From positions 1 through 53,117 of the forward strand of contig CAJQNF010000013.1 in NCBI GenBank assembly GCA_905479625.1: a DNA stretch of 53,117 bases. Direction: 5' to 3'. Below, piece after piece: positions 24,609 to 33,693 of this stretch. The DNA comes from an uncultured Flavobacteriaceae bacterium (GTDB lineage: Bacteria; Bacteroidota; Bacteroidia; Flavobacteriales; Flavobacteriaceae). Position numbers and translations under genes: made by a program. The notes below the pieces were generated by a model. It ran no database searches and was not told where the DNA came from. It worked only from the letters and a program-made list of their open reading frames with translations. Every line of letters starts with the position of its first letter. The first letter of the stretch is position 1.

Positions 24609-26069
24609 TTAGTTAAGCGAATATGTAGTGCCCTCTTTTCCATCTTTTAATTGAATACCAAGAGCTATTAATTTATCCCTGATTTGATCTGACAAAGCCC
24701 AGTCACGATCTTCCCTGGCCTTTTTTCTCATCTCGATCAATAATTGCACTAAACCATCAAGTCTGTCAGAATTATCATCGTGTTTATGGACATTCTCCAA
24801 GCCCAGAATATCAAATACAAAAGTTTGTATTGTATCTCTTAAAAGATCAAGATCCCCTTGGGTCAGAGACTCCTTACCATCATTGATCAAATTAATCCAT
24901 TTTACGGCCTCAAAAAGATGAGCTATTAAAATCGGTGAATTAAAATCATCATTCATGGCCTCATAACATTTCTGTCTCCATGCTTCGACTTCTAAGGTTG
25001 ATGTTTCTGATGATTCTATCTTTTTGGAAAGTTCAACAGCCTCCATAAGTCTGTTATAGCCTTTTTCGGCAGCTAAAATGGCATCATTTGAAAAATCAAG
25101 AATACTTCTGTAGTGCGCCTGCATCATAAAGAACCTGGCAACACTAGGAGTAAAAGCTTTAGAAATATTAGCATTCTTTCCACTAAATATCTCTTCCGGC
25201 AGGATATTATTTCCAGTTGATTTTGCCATTTTCTTTCCATTCATGGTCAGCATATTACCATGTAACCAGTATTTCACCGGATTCACATGATTACAAGCCT
25301 GCGCCTGGGCAATCTCGCACTCATGATGAGGGAACTTAAGATCCATTCCTCCTCCATGAATATCAAATTTTTCACCTAGGTATTTAGTGCTCATCACAGT
25401 ACACTCAAGGTGCCAGCCCGGAAATCCTATCCCCCAGGGTGAATTCCATCTTTGGATATGTTCAGGATCCGCCTTTTTCCAAAGTGCAAAATCCTGAGGA
25501 TTTTTTTTATCGGATTGCCCGTCAAGATTTCGTGTATTCTCTATGGCGTCATCAATATTTCTTTTCGATAAGATACCGTAATGCTCTTTTTCATTATACT
25601 TAAGCACATCAAAATAAACGGATCCATTCACCTCATAGGCCAGTCCGTTCTTCAATATGGTTTCTATGGCCTCTATCTGCTCCAAAATATGACCAGTTGC
25701 TGTTGGTTCTATACTGGGTGGAAGAAAATTAAATTTTTGTAATATTTCATGAAAATCAGTCGTGTATTTCTGTACAATCTCCATGGGCTCCAATTGCTCA
25801 AGCCTGGCTTTTTTTGAGATCTTGTCTTCCTCTGAATCATCTGTAAGATGGCCGGCATCAGTAATGTTTCTAACATATCGAACTTTATATCCCAAATGGA
25901 GGAAATAGCGATAGATCATATCAAATGACATAAAAGTTCTTACATTCCCAAGATGCACATTGCTATACACTGTTGGGCCACAAACATACATGCCAACATA
26001 TCCTTCTTTTACAGGTTCAAAAGGTTCTTTTTTATTGGTAAGTGAATTATATAGAAACAATTTTTGCAT
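24609..26069 (-). CDS. cysS: Cysteinyl-tRNA synthetase
   Basis: A 486-residue class I synthetase charging tRNA-Cys. The HIGH-type motif is [13 protein letters not shown], the KMSKS-type motif is KMAKSTGN, and zinc ligands appear as MYVCGPT, HLECTV and HHECEIAQ. The frame could extend to 26177 through a hydrophobic stretch, but that part overlaps the promoter (26108-26142) and a terminator; ATG 26069 (or the adjacent ATG 26072) gives the usual [11 protein letters not shown] start. Heads the cysS-yidD-lgt operon. Confidence 0.95.
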   Translation of the reverse strand: MQKLFLYNSLTNKKEPFEPVKEGYVGMYVCGPTVYSNVHLGNVRTFMSFDMIYRYFLHLGYKVRYVRNITDAGHLTDDSEEDKISKKARLEQLEPMEIVQKYTTDFHEILQKFNFLPPSIEPTATGHILEQIEAIETILKNGLAYEVNGSVYFDVLKYNEKEHYGILSKRNIDDAIENTRNLDGQSDKKNPQDFALWKKADPEHIQRWNSPWGIGFPGWHLECTVMSTKYLGEKFDIHGGGMDLKFPHHECEIAQAQACNHVNPVKYWLHGNMLTMNGKKMAKSTGNNILPEEIFSGKNANISKAFTPSVARFFMMQAHYRSILDFSNDAILAAEKGYNRLMEAVELSKKIESSETSTLEVEAWRQKCYEAMNDDFNSPILIAHLFEAVKWINLINDGKESLTQGDLDLLRDTIQTFVFDILGLENVHKHDDNSDRLDGLVQLLIEMRKKAREDRDWALSDQIRDKLIALGIQLKDGKEGTTYSLN

Positions 26070-26107
26070 CATTTGTGATCTTATAATTATTGTGAATTTC
26101 AGGTCTC

Positions 26108-26142
26108 CAAATATAAGAACTATTACGAGAATGTAGCTCAAA
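26108..26142 (-). promoter_or_regulatory. Promoter of cysS-yidD-lgt
   Basis: Minus strand: TTTG (26142-26139), 23-base spacer, TATATTTG (26115-26108), about 36 bases before the cysS ATG. The -33 box touches the T-run of the preceding gene's terminator, so one transcription unit ends where the next begins. Confidence 0.65.
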
Positions 26143-26174
26143 AAAAAACATCCGAAAATTATCTCGGATGTTTT
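26141..26174 (-). terminator. Terminator of the ECF/anti-sigma/coiled-coil operon
   Basis: An 11-bp stem AAAACATCCGA/TCGGATGTTTT (26145-26155 with 26164-26174) with an eight-base loop; on the minus strand it runs into a long T-tract. It starts 24 bases after the stop at 26198. Confidence 0.92.
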
Positions 26175-26197
26175 CATTTCAACTTCAAATGTCCTTA

Positions 26198-27097
26198 TTA
26201 TATGGTGCTGATTTTACAATAATCCACGTCCATTTCTAATTTTGCATTTCTAGGCACTTTGATACGTAAAGTTTTCTTGATCTTTACCTTTTGCCTGTCT
26301 CTCATAATTCTTTGAACCTCAAATTCTCTTTTCTTTGCACCCTCAGCAATCATTACCGATCTTTCTTTTTGCGCTTGTCTTTGCGCTTCTCGCACCTCAG
26401 CCTGAGCCTCCTTTGCATGTATTCTCGCCTCTTCCATCGCTTCTTTTTGTATCTCTCTCATTTCTTTTTGCATCTCCTTCTGTTCTCTCATTAATTCTGC
26501 CTGATTCTCCTTTAATTCTTTCTTCAGAACTTTCATTTGCTCCTTGTGTTCCTCCTGCCATTCTTCAAGATACTCGCTGTTCTTCTCAAACTCTTTATAA
26601 TCAAAAGCTATAGAATCTCCCATAACTCGAAAGTTTTGATCCATATTGAATTCTATATCCGGGAAATTTTCAAACTCTGGTAAGACGAAATTCATTGAAT
26701 CAAGAATATCAACAACCATAGCGCCAACATCAGGAATATCTACAACTACATTTCCATGGTATTTGTCATTATTGATAAAGAAATACTCATTACCAAAATT
26801 ACTCGAACTCGATCTTATTTTAATATTTTCTGCATCGGCCTGTGCGCTAATGTCCCAACTGTCGAAAATCGCTTTAGCTTCATCTTCCGGCAGGCCTTGA
26901 ATACTCATGATACCTTCAACTTCTACTTTATTCTTACTCCATTCTACGATTTCTATCTCTGTATAAGATGCTTCTATGGAAATCTTGGTATTGCTTCCCA
27001 CTTTGAATTCCTGCATGGGCTTCGTAAATTGCTGTGCAAAAGAACTCAATGATAACGAGAAACTAAGGATCAATAATTTAAAGTGTGTGCTCTTCAT
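26198..27097 (-). CDS. Exported coiled-coil protein of an ECF sigma operon, short C-terminus
   Basis: A 299-residue protein with a signal peptide ending in LSSFAQ. Residues ~20-130 form a beta-rich region ([16 protein letters not shown]), and ~165-265 form a long highly charged coiled coil (repeats such as [18 protein letters not shown]). It then returns to a beta segment, [20 protein letters not shown], and ends a few residues later. In related proteins I recall this last segment opening a longer DUF4097-type beta-repeat domain, so this copy looks C-terminally shortened. It overlaps the anti-sigma-like gene by 20 bases. Probable envelope role; function unknown. Confidence 0.75.
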   Translation of the reverse strand: MKSTHFKLLILSFSLSLSSFAQQFTKPMQEFKVGSNTKISIEASYTEIEIVEWSKNKVEVEGIMSIQGLPEDEAKAIFDSWDISAQADAENIKIRSSSSNFGNEYFFINNDKYHGNVVVDIPDVGAMVVDILDSMNFVLPEFENFPDIEFNMDQNFRVMGDSIAFDYKEFEKNSEYLEEWQEEHKEQMKVLKKELKENQAELMREQKEMQKEMREIQKEAMEEARIHAKEAQAEVREAQRQAQKERSVMIAEGAKKREFEVQRIMRDRQKVKIKKTLRIKVPRNAKLEMDVDYCKISTI

Positions 27098-27632
27098 TTT
27101 CTTTAGATTTTAATTTTTTTAATTCGTTTTTTAACTCGATCATCAATTGTAGTCTCATTTGTAAATTGTCTATCAAATTATTGATGAGTTCCTCATCAAT
27201 TTTATTGATCTGTAATTGTTCACTTTGAAGTTTATATTCGTTTGTAAGGCTATTCATTTTTCGAAAATATTCTTGCAGAACAAGCTTATTCCCGTCAGTT
27301 ACATTCAAGTTTGCCAATTCAAGATTTATGGCGGTGAGGTAATAATTTTCAATCTTCTTTAATTCAGGAGAAAACTCCTCCAGAGATACCTTTGCACTTG
27401 GGGCCTGGATTTGATCTTTAGGATTGCTCTGGGTAAAAGTGACCAGGTATCCCATTGCGAACAGCATAACCACTGATGCCGCGATCATCAAATATTGTAA
27501 AGAACCACCTGAATTACTATGCAGCTCTTTTTGAAGTTTTTTTTCGAAAACAGAACGATGATCATTTGATAATTCTCTCAGCATCTTTTCTTTTTTTAAT
27601 TTTTCTTTAATATCAACTTTCATAATTTTCAT
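27078..27632 (-). CDS. Putative membrane anti-sigma factor
   Basis: A 184-residue protein with a basic, helical cytoplasmic N-terminus (~60 residues), one membrane helix (YLMIAASVVMLFAMGYLV) and a helical periplasmic part ending in a charged coiled coil. It has no zinc-binding HxxxCxxC motif. Topology and position, overlapping the sigma gene by up to 20 bases and the downstream gene by 20, indicate an anti-sigma factor; sequence alone does not prove it. ATG 27623 is an alternative start. Confidence 0.72.
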   Translation of the reverse strand: MKIMKVDIKEKLKKEKMLRELSNDHRSVFEKKLQKELHSNSGGSLQYLMIAASVVMLFAMGYLVTFTQSNPKDQIQAPSAKVSLEEFSPELKKIENYYLTAINLELANLNVTDGNKLVLQEYFRKMNSLTNEYKLQSEQLQINKIDEELINNLIDNLQMRLQLMIELKNELKKLKSKENEEHTL

Positions 27633-28158
27633 GAATTAATAGTTCTTTCAATTTACTTTTCCCTCTTGATAGTTGGGATCTGGATGCTACTTCTGATATT
27701 TCCAGGATCTGCGACACTTCCTGATGATCATAACCTTCCAAAAGATACAATTTGACCACATTTTTACATTTCTGTGGCAGGCTTTCTATACATCTGTATA
27801 TAACAGCCATACTTATATCGCTATCCACTTCCAAAGGATCATCATTTGGCAGGTAAGCGACCTCTTCTTTCAATTCAACTGTTTCTAATTTCTTTTTCTT
27901 TAACCAATCTAAACTTTGATTGATCACAATTCTTTTCAACCAAGAACCAAAACTAGCCTCGCCGGTATAGGTGTCTATTTTTTTAAAAGCTTTTATAAAG
28001 GCTTCCTGCATAACATCCTGAGCAATATCGTCATCCTTTATGAAATTGAAGGCAGTATTAAACATCGCCTTGTAATAGAGATCATAAAGTTGCATCTGAG
28101 CTCGACTGTCATTATTTTTGCATTTCTCAATTAAATGCAACTGATTTTTTATATTCAT
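27613..28158 (-). CDS. ECF-type RNA polymerase sigma factor
   Basis: A 181-residue sigma factor: region 2 AQDVMQEAFIKAFKKIDTY and FGSWLKRIVINQSLDWLKKKK; region 4 LPQKCKNVVKLYLLEGYDHQEVSQIL with the HTH end SQLSRGKSKLKELL. It differs clearly from the factor at 2148 and forms an overlapping three-gene unit with a membrane anti-sigma-like protein and an exported coiled-coil protein, the normal layout for an envelope-stress circuit. No TAnnTTTG promoter is obvious upstream, consistent with possible self-recognition. Confidence 0.92.
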   Translation of the reverse strand: MNIKNQLHLIEKCKNNDSRAQMQLYDLYYKAMFNTAFNFIKDDDIAQDVMQEAFIKAFKKIDTYTGEASFGSWLKRIVINQSLDWLKKKKLETVELKEEVAYLPNDDPLEVDSDISMAVIYRCIESLPQKCKNVVKLYLLEGYDHQEVSQILEISEVASRSQLSRGKSKLKELLIHENYES

Positions 28159-28290
28159 CTAGCTATTGATTCTACACTAAATACGATTGAATTATCATGT
28201 TGTGGCATATTCAGTTTATTTTTTTTTATTTATATCAAATAAAATTACATATAATAATCTCCATAGTCCAAAGCCTTAAAAGATTACAAT

Positions 28291-28320
28291 AAAAAAAGGC
28301 CCATAGCGGGCCTTTTTTTT
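28291..28320 (-). terminator. Terminator after the nrnA-gldI-immunophilin operon
   Basis: Stem GGCCC/GGGCC extended by seven A-T pairs on each side, with a short loop. It lies 25 bases beyond the stop of the immunophilin fusion. Confidence 0.92.
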
Positions 28321-28344
28321 ATTGATGATGTAAGTGTTTTATAA

Positions 28345-29448
28345 CTATTTATTGTCTACTATCTCTAATTGAAATAAAAGATCAGCATTAGGAGGAATAA
28401 CACCTCTCGATCCTTGCTCACCATAACCCAGGTGCGAAGGAATAACTAATAACACTTTATCTCCGTAATTCATTTGCTGAAGACCTTCTTTAAATCCGGC
28501 AATTAAACTGGCATCGGGACTATAATCCATCTCTACTGGAGCATACATATTCATTTGATCTCTTCTAGGATCATATTTTCCACATACTTCTGCGATCTCT
28601 TTTATATTGCTATCAAACAAATCACCAGTCTTAAAATAACCTGCATAATTCACGCCAACTTTAGACCCAATGACTGGCTTTATACCCTTCCCTTTTTTAA
28701 TTGAAATGATTTTCAACCCAGAAGGAAGTATTTTAGCAGATGCTTCATTGTCTATAACGAACTGTAGCAGGTCTTCTTTATGTTTTTCTTTAAGTTCTTG
28801 CGCCAACTTTTGGCTTTCCTCAATTTTCCCAAAGTAACTCGTAAATTCACTGGCTGCATCAAATTGCTTGGCTTGTTTACCAATCTTAATGATCTCTATC
28901 CTTTGAATCAAATCATCTTGTTCCATAGAATCAACTACCTCTTGTCCTTTAACAACATAACCAAAAACCGAATGCTTTCCATCGAGAAATTTCGTTTCCT
29001 TATGTGTAATAAAAAATTGAGACCCATTGGTATTAGGACCAGAATTAGCCATTGACAAAATTCCAGGTCCATCATGAGTAAGCGCTAGCTCACCATTCTC
29101 ATCCATTGGAAATTCGTCCTCAAATTTATAGCCTGGATTACCAGAACCATTACCTCTTGGGTCACCCCCTTGAATCATAAAATCTTCAACTATTCTGTGA
29201 AATTTCAATCCATCATAAAACCTTTTACCTTTGAATTGATCATCCACATATGGATTTGTTCCTTCTGCCAGTGATACAAAATTAGCCACGGTAACCGGGG
29301 TAAGTTCATAGTCAAGTTTTAACAAAATATTCCCCTTATCTGTTAGAAGATCTGCATAAACCCCATCATCCAAATCACCGTATTGAGCACTTTTACACGC
29401 ACCTATACTTACCAAAAGAACGAGCAGGATAGAATTAATTATTTTCAT
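28345..29448 (-). CDS. Cyclophilin-FKBP fusion, lipoprotein peptidyl-prolyl isomerase
   Basis: A 367-residue lipoprotein (lipobox VSIGAC) with two different prolyl isomerase domains. Residues ~28-190 are a cyclophilin: GLKFHRIVEDFMIQGGDP, SQFFITH, LDGKHSVFGYV. A charged helical linker (~195-240) leads to an FKBP domain: VNYAGYFKTGDLFDSN, IAGFKEGLQQMNYGDK, SHLGYGEQG, IPPNADLLFQLEI. Such cyclophilin-FKBP chimeras are a known but rare class (dual-family immunophilins). It overlaps gldI by 14 bases. Predicted location is the inner face of the outer membrane or the periplasmic face of the inner membrane, assisting folding of exported proteins. Confidence 0.93.
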   Translation of the reverse strand: MKIINSILLVLLVSIGACKSAQYGDLDDGVYADLLTDKGNILLKLDYELTPVTVANFVSLAEGTNPYVDDQFKGKRFYDGLKFHRIVEDFMIQGGDPRGNGSGNPGYKFEDEFPMDENGELALTHDGPGILSMANSGPNTNGSQFFITHKETKFLDGKHSVFGYVVKGQEVVDSMEQDDLIQRIEIIKIGKQAKQFDAASEFTSYFGKIEESQKLAQELKEKHKEDLLQFVIDNEASAKILPSGLKIISIKKGKGIKPVIGSKVGVNYAGYFKTGDLFDSNIKEIAEVCGKYDPRRDQMNMYAPVEMDYSPDASLIAGFKEGLQQMNYGDKVLLVIPSHLGYGEQGSRGVIPPNADLLFQLEIVDNK

Positions 29449-29986
29449 TTTTACTTAATTTATTAATTTTTAATAATTGAACTGTATATATTAAAGGTTG
29501 ATTGGGTTCGATCTTATCGTTTCCAGTATAACCGTAGGCTTTGTGTGACGGGAACAAAAAAGTGATCACTTCACCTTCTTTCATTAGTTTAAATCCATCC
29601 TGAAGACCTGTAATCAATTCCTCCTTATCAACCAAATAACTTTTGGTCCCTAACGCTTCTTTGGTATAAAGAATTGTATTGTCCAAACTTTTAATTTCAT
29701 GACTGTAAAATACAGCATCTCCACTTTTTGCTATGTAATTTTCAGACGGGACTTCAACGTCATAATAATACCAAAAACCATATTCAGAACTCTGGTACTG
29801 ATGAAGACTATCAGATTTCATTTTCTGCATTAATATGGCATTTTCCGCTTTATTGAGTAATTTATTCCTTTCAATGGATTCACTCATAAACGAACTGGTT
29901 TTTCTGACTATTGGTTTTCTGGCCTCAGAGTTTGAACAAGAAATAAAAACTGTTGAACAAATCAAGATGAGTAGTATATGCTTCAT
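29435..29986 (-). CDS. gldI: Gliding motility lipoprotein GldI, FKBP-like
   Basis: A 183-residue lipoprotein (lipobox FISC) with a conserved helical N-terminus (KPIVRKTSSFMSESIERNK) and an FKBP-type domain (ITGLQDGFKLMKEGEV, FPSHKAYGYTG, PLIYTVQLLKI). Matches GldI, required for gliding and type IX secretion-linked motility in Flavobacterium. It shares an ATGA overlap with the upstream DHH gene and overlaps the downstream immunophilin fusion by 14 bases. Whether this organism glides cannot be told from one gene. Confidence 0.88.
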   Translation of the reverse strand: MKHILLILICSTVFISCSNSEARKPIVRKTSSFMSESIERNKLLNKAENAILMQKMKSDSLHQYQSSEYGFWYYYDVEVPSENYIAKSGDAVFYSHEIKSLDNTILYTKEALGTKSYLVDKEELITGLQDGFKLMKEGEVITFLFPSHKAYGYTGNDKIEPNQPLIYTVQLLKINKLSKNENN

Positions 29987-31008
29987 GATGAAAAGGTTAA
30001 TTCATTTGTTAAAGAAGGTAAAATATCTACGAATTTTTTTACTGTTTCACTCAGGGAAAGATCACTTCTTCCGCCTGCCGCATTCACATGACCTCCTCCA
30101 TTAAAGTGCATACGAGAAAATTCATTCACAGAAAACTCTCCTACAGACCTCAAGGAAATTTTAATGATCTTTTGCTTTTTATCTTCAATAAAAATGGCTG
30201 CAAACATTACATTTTTAATAGAAAGCGCATAATTCACAAAACCTTCTGTATCTCCTCGTTGAAACTTATATCTGTTGAGTTCGTTTTGTGACAAGGTGAT
30301 ATAGGCAGTGTGGAATCTATCCAGCACGACCATATTGTCAAGAGCACGACCCAGTAATTGCATTCGATTATAGGTATTTACATCGTGAATCCTATTATAA
30401 ATAACCGCATTATTGGCACCCTTATCTAAAAGATTTGCAACTACTCTATGTGTTGCACTAGTTGTGGCGGGAAATCGAAAAGAACCGGTGTCTGTAAGGA
30501 TTCCTGTATATAGGCAACTCGCAATATCTTTGTCAATCAATTCCTCCTGGCCCAGTCTTTCAATAAACTGGTAGACCATTTCACTTGTTGAACTCATACT
30601 GGAATCAACAAAAGAAAAATCGGCATAATCATCCGGCTGCTGGTGATGATCTATCATCACATAAACTGGTTTTATCTCTTCCATTACCGGCTCCATTAGC
30701 TCGCCTAAACGATGAAAAGCATTAAAATCTAGGGTAAATACCAATTCTGCTGCATGCAGGATCTTTTTCCCTCTTTCCTTATTCGCTTCAAATATCTCAA
30801 TTTGATCTTGACCGGGTAACCATTTCAAAAATTCAGGGCAGTCATTCGGCGAGACAACCGTGACTTCGTGTCCAGTTTTAACAAGAAACCAATAGAGTCC
30901 AAGACTAGAACCATAGGCATCTCCATCTGGATTTCTATGGGTCACAATAGCTACTTTTTTAGGCGCTGAAAGTACTTCTTTTAATCGTTGAAAATCTGCT
31001 TCATTCAT
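29983..31008 (-). CDS. nrnA: DHH/DHHA1 phosphoesterase, NrnA-like
   Basis: A 341-residue cytoplasmic phosphodiesterase. The DHH domain has THRNPDGDA, IDHHQQPDD and TGILTDTGSFRF; the C-terminal DHHA1 domain has GGGHVNAAGG. NrnA-type enzymes degrade nanoRNA or pAp/c-di-AMP products such as pApA. First gene of the operon, linked to gldI by ATGA. Substrate among the NrnA/GdpP-like activities is not determined by sequence. Confidence 0.9.
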   Translation of the reverse strand: MNEADFQRLKEVLSAPKKVAIVTHRNPDGDAYGSSLGLYWFLVKTGHEVTVVSPNDCPEFLKWLPGQDQIEIFEANKERGKKILHAAELVFTLDFNAFHRLGELMEPVMEEIKPVYVMIDHHQQPDDYADFSFVDSSMSSTSEMVYQFIERLGQEELIDKDIASCLYTGILTDTGSFRFPATTSATHRVVANLLDKGANNAVIYNRIHDVNTYNRMQLLGRALDNMVVLDRFHTAYITLSQNELNRYKFQRGDTEGFVNYALSIKNVMFAAIFIEDKKQKIIKISLRSVGEFSVNEFSRMHFNGGGHVNAAGGRSDLSLSETVKKFVDILPSLTNELTFSS

Positions 31009-31582
31009 AGTCTGCGAATATACAATAAAAATAATATTAACATATTTATTTCACATACTTTAAGATTGTTTTATACACTTCATGCTAACCTGTTTACTCA
31101 TTATAATTATTTTCAATACACAAGAAAATACTCCACCTAGAAATGAAAATTTTATGAACCGTAATAAGCTCTTAAAGAAGGTGTTGTGTATATTTTTTGA
31201 GTGATTTTCAGGGCCGTATATTAGGTGTGTAGTTAGGGAAAAAATGAAATCTAGGAAAGAAAATTATCAAAAGATGGAACACAATCTTGCTGATTTGCTA
31301 ATAAAAAAATCGGCATAAATAATTAACCTATAAGTTGGCCCATGATGAAGACTTATTCAGTGTCTGATTGAATAAGTTTATGATCAGATAAATAATTCCA
31401 GATCAAAATTTTGAACTTCATAGTTTTGATTTGAATTGAAGTGATTTTAAAATGAGATTTTGCTGGGAAATGATGTTCTTTTTAATGAGGTCAATCAAAA
31501 ATATTAAAAATTAACATAAGATACACCGCCATTAACCTTCAAAAAAAGTATTTTCGCAAAAAAAAATTGAAATTTATTCAAC
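31009..31582. other. 574-base gene-free region upstream of ndk
   Basis: No convincing coding sequence on either strand. It contains a strong hairpin (31351-31377), a 12-base palindrome TCAAAATTTTGA (31403-31414), and a TATTTTCG near-match to a -7 box at 31549-31556, 27 bases before the ndk ATG. Two tiny plus-strand frames (16 and 24 codons, the latter 31244-31318) lack support. Composition is strongly A/T-rich. It may hold a decayed gene or an unannotated RNA. Confidence 0.6.
31351..31377. repeat. Perfect 9-bp inverted repeat
   Basis: ACTTATTCA and TGAATAAGT separated by nine bases, with further imperfect pairing outside. No T-run follows, so it does not look like a terminator of any neighbour. 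Confidence 0.7.
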
Positions 31583-32002
31583 ATGGCAACAAATAGAACA
31601 TTTACAATGCTAAAACCTGATTCTCTTGAAAAAGGTAATACAGGAGCAATTTTGGAAAAGATCAGTGCCTCAGGTTTTAAGATCGTGGCAATGAAACAAA
31701 CTCAGATGAGCAAAAGAGACGCGGAAACTTTTTATGCTGTCCACAGTGAAAGACCCTTTTTTGGTGATTTAGTGGAATATATGACCAGAGGTCCTATCGT
31801 AGCCGCAATACTTGAAAAAGACAATGCGGTTGAAGACTTCAGAACACTGATTGGAGCAACGAATCCTGAAGATGCAGCCGATGGAACGATCAGAAGGTTA
31901 TTTGCAACATCGATCAGTGAAAATGCGGTTCATGGCTCAGATAGCGATGAAAATGCTCAAATTGAAGGTGCTTTTCATTTTTCAGGAAGAGAGGTATTCT
32001 AG
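31583..32002 (+). CDS. ndk: Nucleoside diphosphate kinase
   Basis: A 139-residue enzyme that exchanges the terminal phosphate among nucleoside triphosphates. [13 protein letters not shown] starts the fold; the active-site histidine is in NAVHGSDS; the [15 protein letters not shown] region is conserved. Followed directly by a bidirectional terminator, so monocistronic. Confidence 0.97.
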   Translation: MATNRTFTMLKPDSLEKGNTGAILEKISASGFKIVAMKQTQMSKRDAETFYAVHSERPFFGDLVEYMTRGPIVAAILEKDNAVEDFRTLIGATNPEDAADGTIRRLFATSISENAVHGSDSDENAQIEGAFHFSGREVF

Positions 32003-32020
32003 ACCATCTATATATTAAAA

Positions 32021-32050
32021 AAAAATACCGCTCATCAGAGCGGTATTTTT
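32021..32050. terminator. Bidirectional terminator between ndk and the dciA-like gene
   Basis: A 13-bp stem AAAAATACCGCTC/GAGCGGTATTTTT with an ATCA loop, A-run and T-run on either side, serving the two convergent genes. Confidence 0.95.
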
Positions 32051-32077
32051 TTTACTTTAATTTTACATTTGATGATG

Positions 32078-32374
32078 CTACATCAATTTAATTGATTTAA
32101 TAGACAACTTGGGTAAACTAGTGTTCAGCATTTTTACAATTTTATCCTTTCCATATTCTAATTCTTCGCGCAAAGCAGAAGAAGCCAACTTGACAAAAAT
32201 AGTGTGATTTTTTAAGGTAACAGATTCAGTGTAATTCATAACTCCTTTTCCCATAACTTCTCCCCAGGCTTCCTTTACATAAATCTGATCCATTCCTTTT
32301 TGCAACTTATTTTCCTGCAACATTTGTGGAATCAGGTCCTTTAATTTACTGGTATCATTATCTCTTTTACTCAT
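32078..32374 (-). CDS. DUF721/DciA-like protein
   Basis: A 98-residue protein with the DUF721 core VKEAWGEVMGKGVMNYTE and LYVKLAS-like strand IFVKLASSALREEL. DciA-type members help load the replicative helicase; short Bacteroidota forms are usually found with recF, as here (8 bases downstream). Role in helicase loading is inference from the family. Confidence 0.85.
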   Translation of the reverse strand: MSKRDNDTSKLKDLIPQMLQENKLQKGMDQIYVKEAWGEVMGKGVMNYTESVTLKNHTIFVKLASSALREELEYGKDKIVKMLNTSLPKLSIKSIKLM

Positions 32375-32382
32375 AGCTCATT

Positions 32383-33480
32383 TTAAAGGCCAAACATTTT
32401 ATAGGATTGACCTGTTTCTTTAATCAATGCTTCGGTTCTCACATCATGCGTGTCAGTAATAAACAACTGTCCAAAACTATCATCATTCACAAGATGCAAC
32501 AATTGCCCCACCCGCTGATCATCTAATTTATCAAATATATCGTCAAGAAGCAAAATAGGTTTGATCTTTGATTTTTTTGTGATAAAATCAAACTGGGCCA
32601 ATTTCAAGGCGATCAAAAATGATTTCTGCTGACCTTGAGAGCCAATTTTTTTTACAGGATGGTCATTGATCTGAAAAAGAAGGTCATCTTTATGTATTCC
32701 TGCTGATGAATATTGCAACATCTTGTCTCTTTCGAGATGCCGCTGCAGCATTGTCTTATAATCAGTATCCTCTAACTGAGTTTTATAAGAAAAGGAAACT
32801 TCTTCCTTTAAATTATCTGCTGCTGATTTTTCTATAATATGATGATAACGCTTGTTAAATATTGGTGTAAATTCCTTCACAAAAGCCTTACGTTTTTCAA
32901 AAATTCTTAGCCCAAATGCACTTAACTGGTCATCATATATGTCCAAATTATCTCGATCAAAAGTGAAATTCGCCGCAAAATACTTCAGCAATGAATTTCT
33001 TTGACTAAGTGTTTTATTATATAAAATAAGGTCTTGAAAGTACTCCCTATCATTCATGGAAATGATCATATCCATGAATTTTCTTCTAAACTCACTTCCC
33101 TCACTGATCAGATTTGTATCCGAAGGAGAAATGATGACCAAAGGAATCAGCCCAAAATGATCTGACAATTTTTCATATTCCTTTCCGTTCCTTTTAACAA
33201 TTTTTTTATGGCCCTTCTTTAAACTGCAATGTATATGCTCCTTTCTGTCTTCCTTTCTATATATGCCGTCCAAAACAAAAAAATCACTTTCATGTTTGAT
33301 GTTCTGAGAAGCAATGGCATTGAAATAACCTTTTGTATTTGACAAGTAATATATAGCATCGAGTACGTTGGTCTTCCCTACTCCATTGTTTCCGACAAGG
33401 CAATTGATTTTCTGATCAAAATTAAATGATCTTTCAGAAAAATTCTTAAAGTTGATCAGTGAAATACTTTCTAAAAACAT
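32383..33480 (-). CDS. recF: DNA replication and repair protein RecF
   Basis: A 365-residue SMC-like ATPase that helps RecR/RecO load RecA at gaps. N-terminal [13 protein letters not shown], Walker [10 protein letters not shown], and Walker [12 protein letters not shown] are intact, with signature [13 protein letters not shown]. Transcribed with the dciA-like gene. recF is not near dnaA/dnaN here, normal for Bacteroidota. Confidence 0.95.
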   Translation of the reverse strand: MFLESISLINFKNFSERSFNFDQKINCLVGNNGVGKTNVLDAIYYLSNTKGYFNAIASQNIKHESDFFVLDGIYRKEDRKEHIHCSLKKGHKKIVKRNGKEYEKLSDHFGLIPLVIISPSDTNLISEGSEFRRKFMDMIISMNDREYFQDLILYNKTLSQRNSLLKYFAANFTFDRDNLDIYDDQLSAFGLRIFEKRKAFVKEFTPIFNKRYHHIIEKSAADNLKEEVSFSYKTQLEDTDYKTMLQRHLERDKMLQYSSAGIHKDDLLFQINDHPVKKIGSQGQQKSFLIALKLAQFDFITKKSKIKPILLLDDIFDKLDDQRVGQLLHLVNDDSFGQLFITDTHDVRTEALIKETGQSYKMFGL

Positions 33481-33665
33481 AGATAAAATACTTGTAAATG
33501 CCCATTCCCTTTGGTTAAGCCGGACCCTTTTCTTATTCGTTAAAAAAAATAGATACTAACTTATTAATTTTTAACTATTTAAACCCTTTTGCGATTCAAA
33601 GAAGTGAACCATACAAAAAAACAAAAATTAAGTTTAAATTAAGTTAATAATTTGAATAAAAATTT

Positions 33666-33673
33666 TATTTTTG
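33666..33673 (+). promoter_or_regulatory. -7 promoter box for the TPR-ribH unit
   Basis: TATTTTTG, 21 bases before the ATG at 33694. It lies downstream of the alternative TTG at 33652, which therefore cannot be the start. Confidence 0.6.
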
Positions 33674-33693
33674 CGCAGTTAATAAAAACACTG

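Noticed and set aside
26073-26177. N-terminal membrane helix on cysteinyl-tRNA synthetase
   Set aside because: The extension covers the cysS promoter and the preceding terminator; the normal start is at 26069.
26291-27052. Several overlapping plus-strand frames of 67-98 codons
   Set aside because: They are antisense to the coiled-coil gene; its Glu/Lys/Arg-rich codons give long stop-free antisense frames. Products are Ser/Leu-rich without family features.
31244-31318. 24-codon plus-strand frame (begins MKSRKENYQKMEH) in the gap before ndk
   Set aside because: No promoter box near it, no recognised family, and a length expected by chance in this A/T-rich gap.
33652-33693. Longer start (TTG 33652) for the membrane TPR protein
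   Set aside because: The TATTTTTG promoter box lies inside the proposed extension, so this part should not be transcribed.
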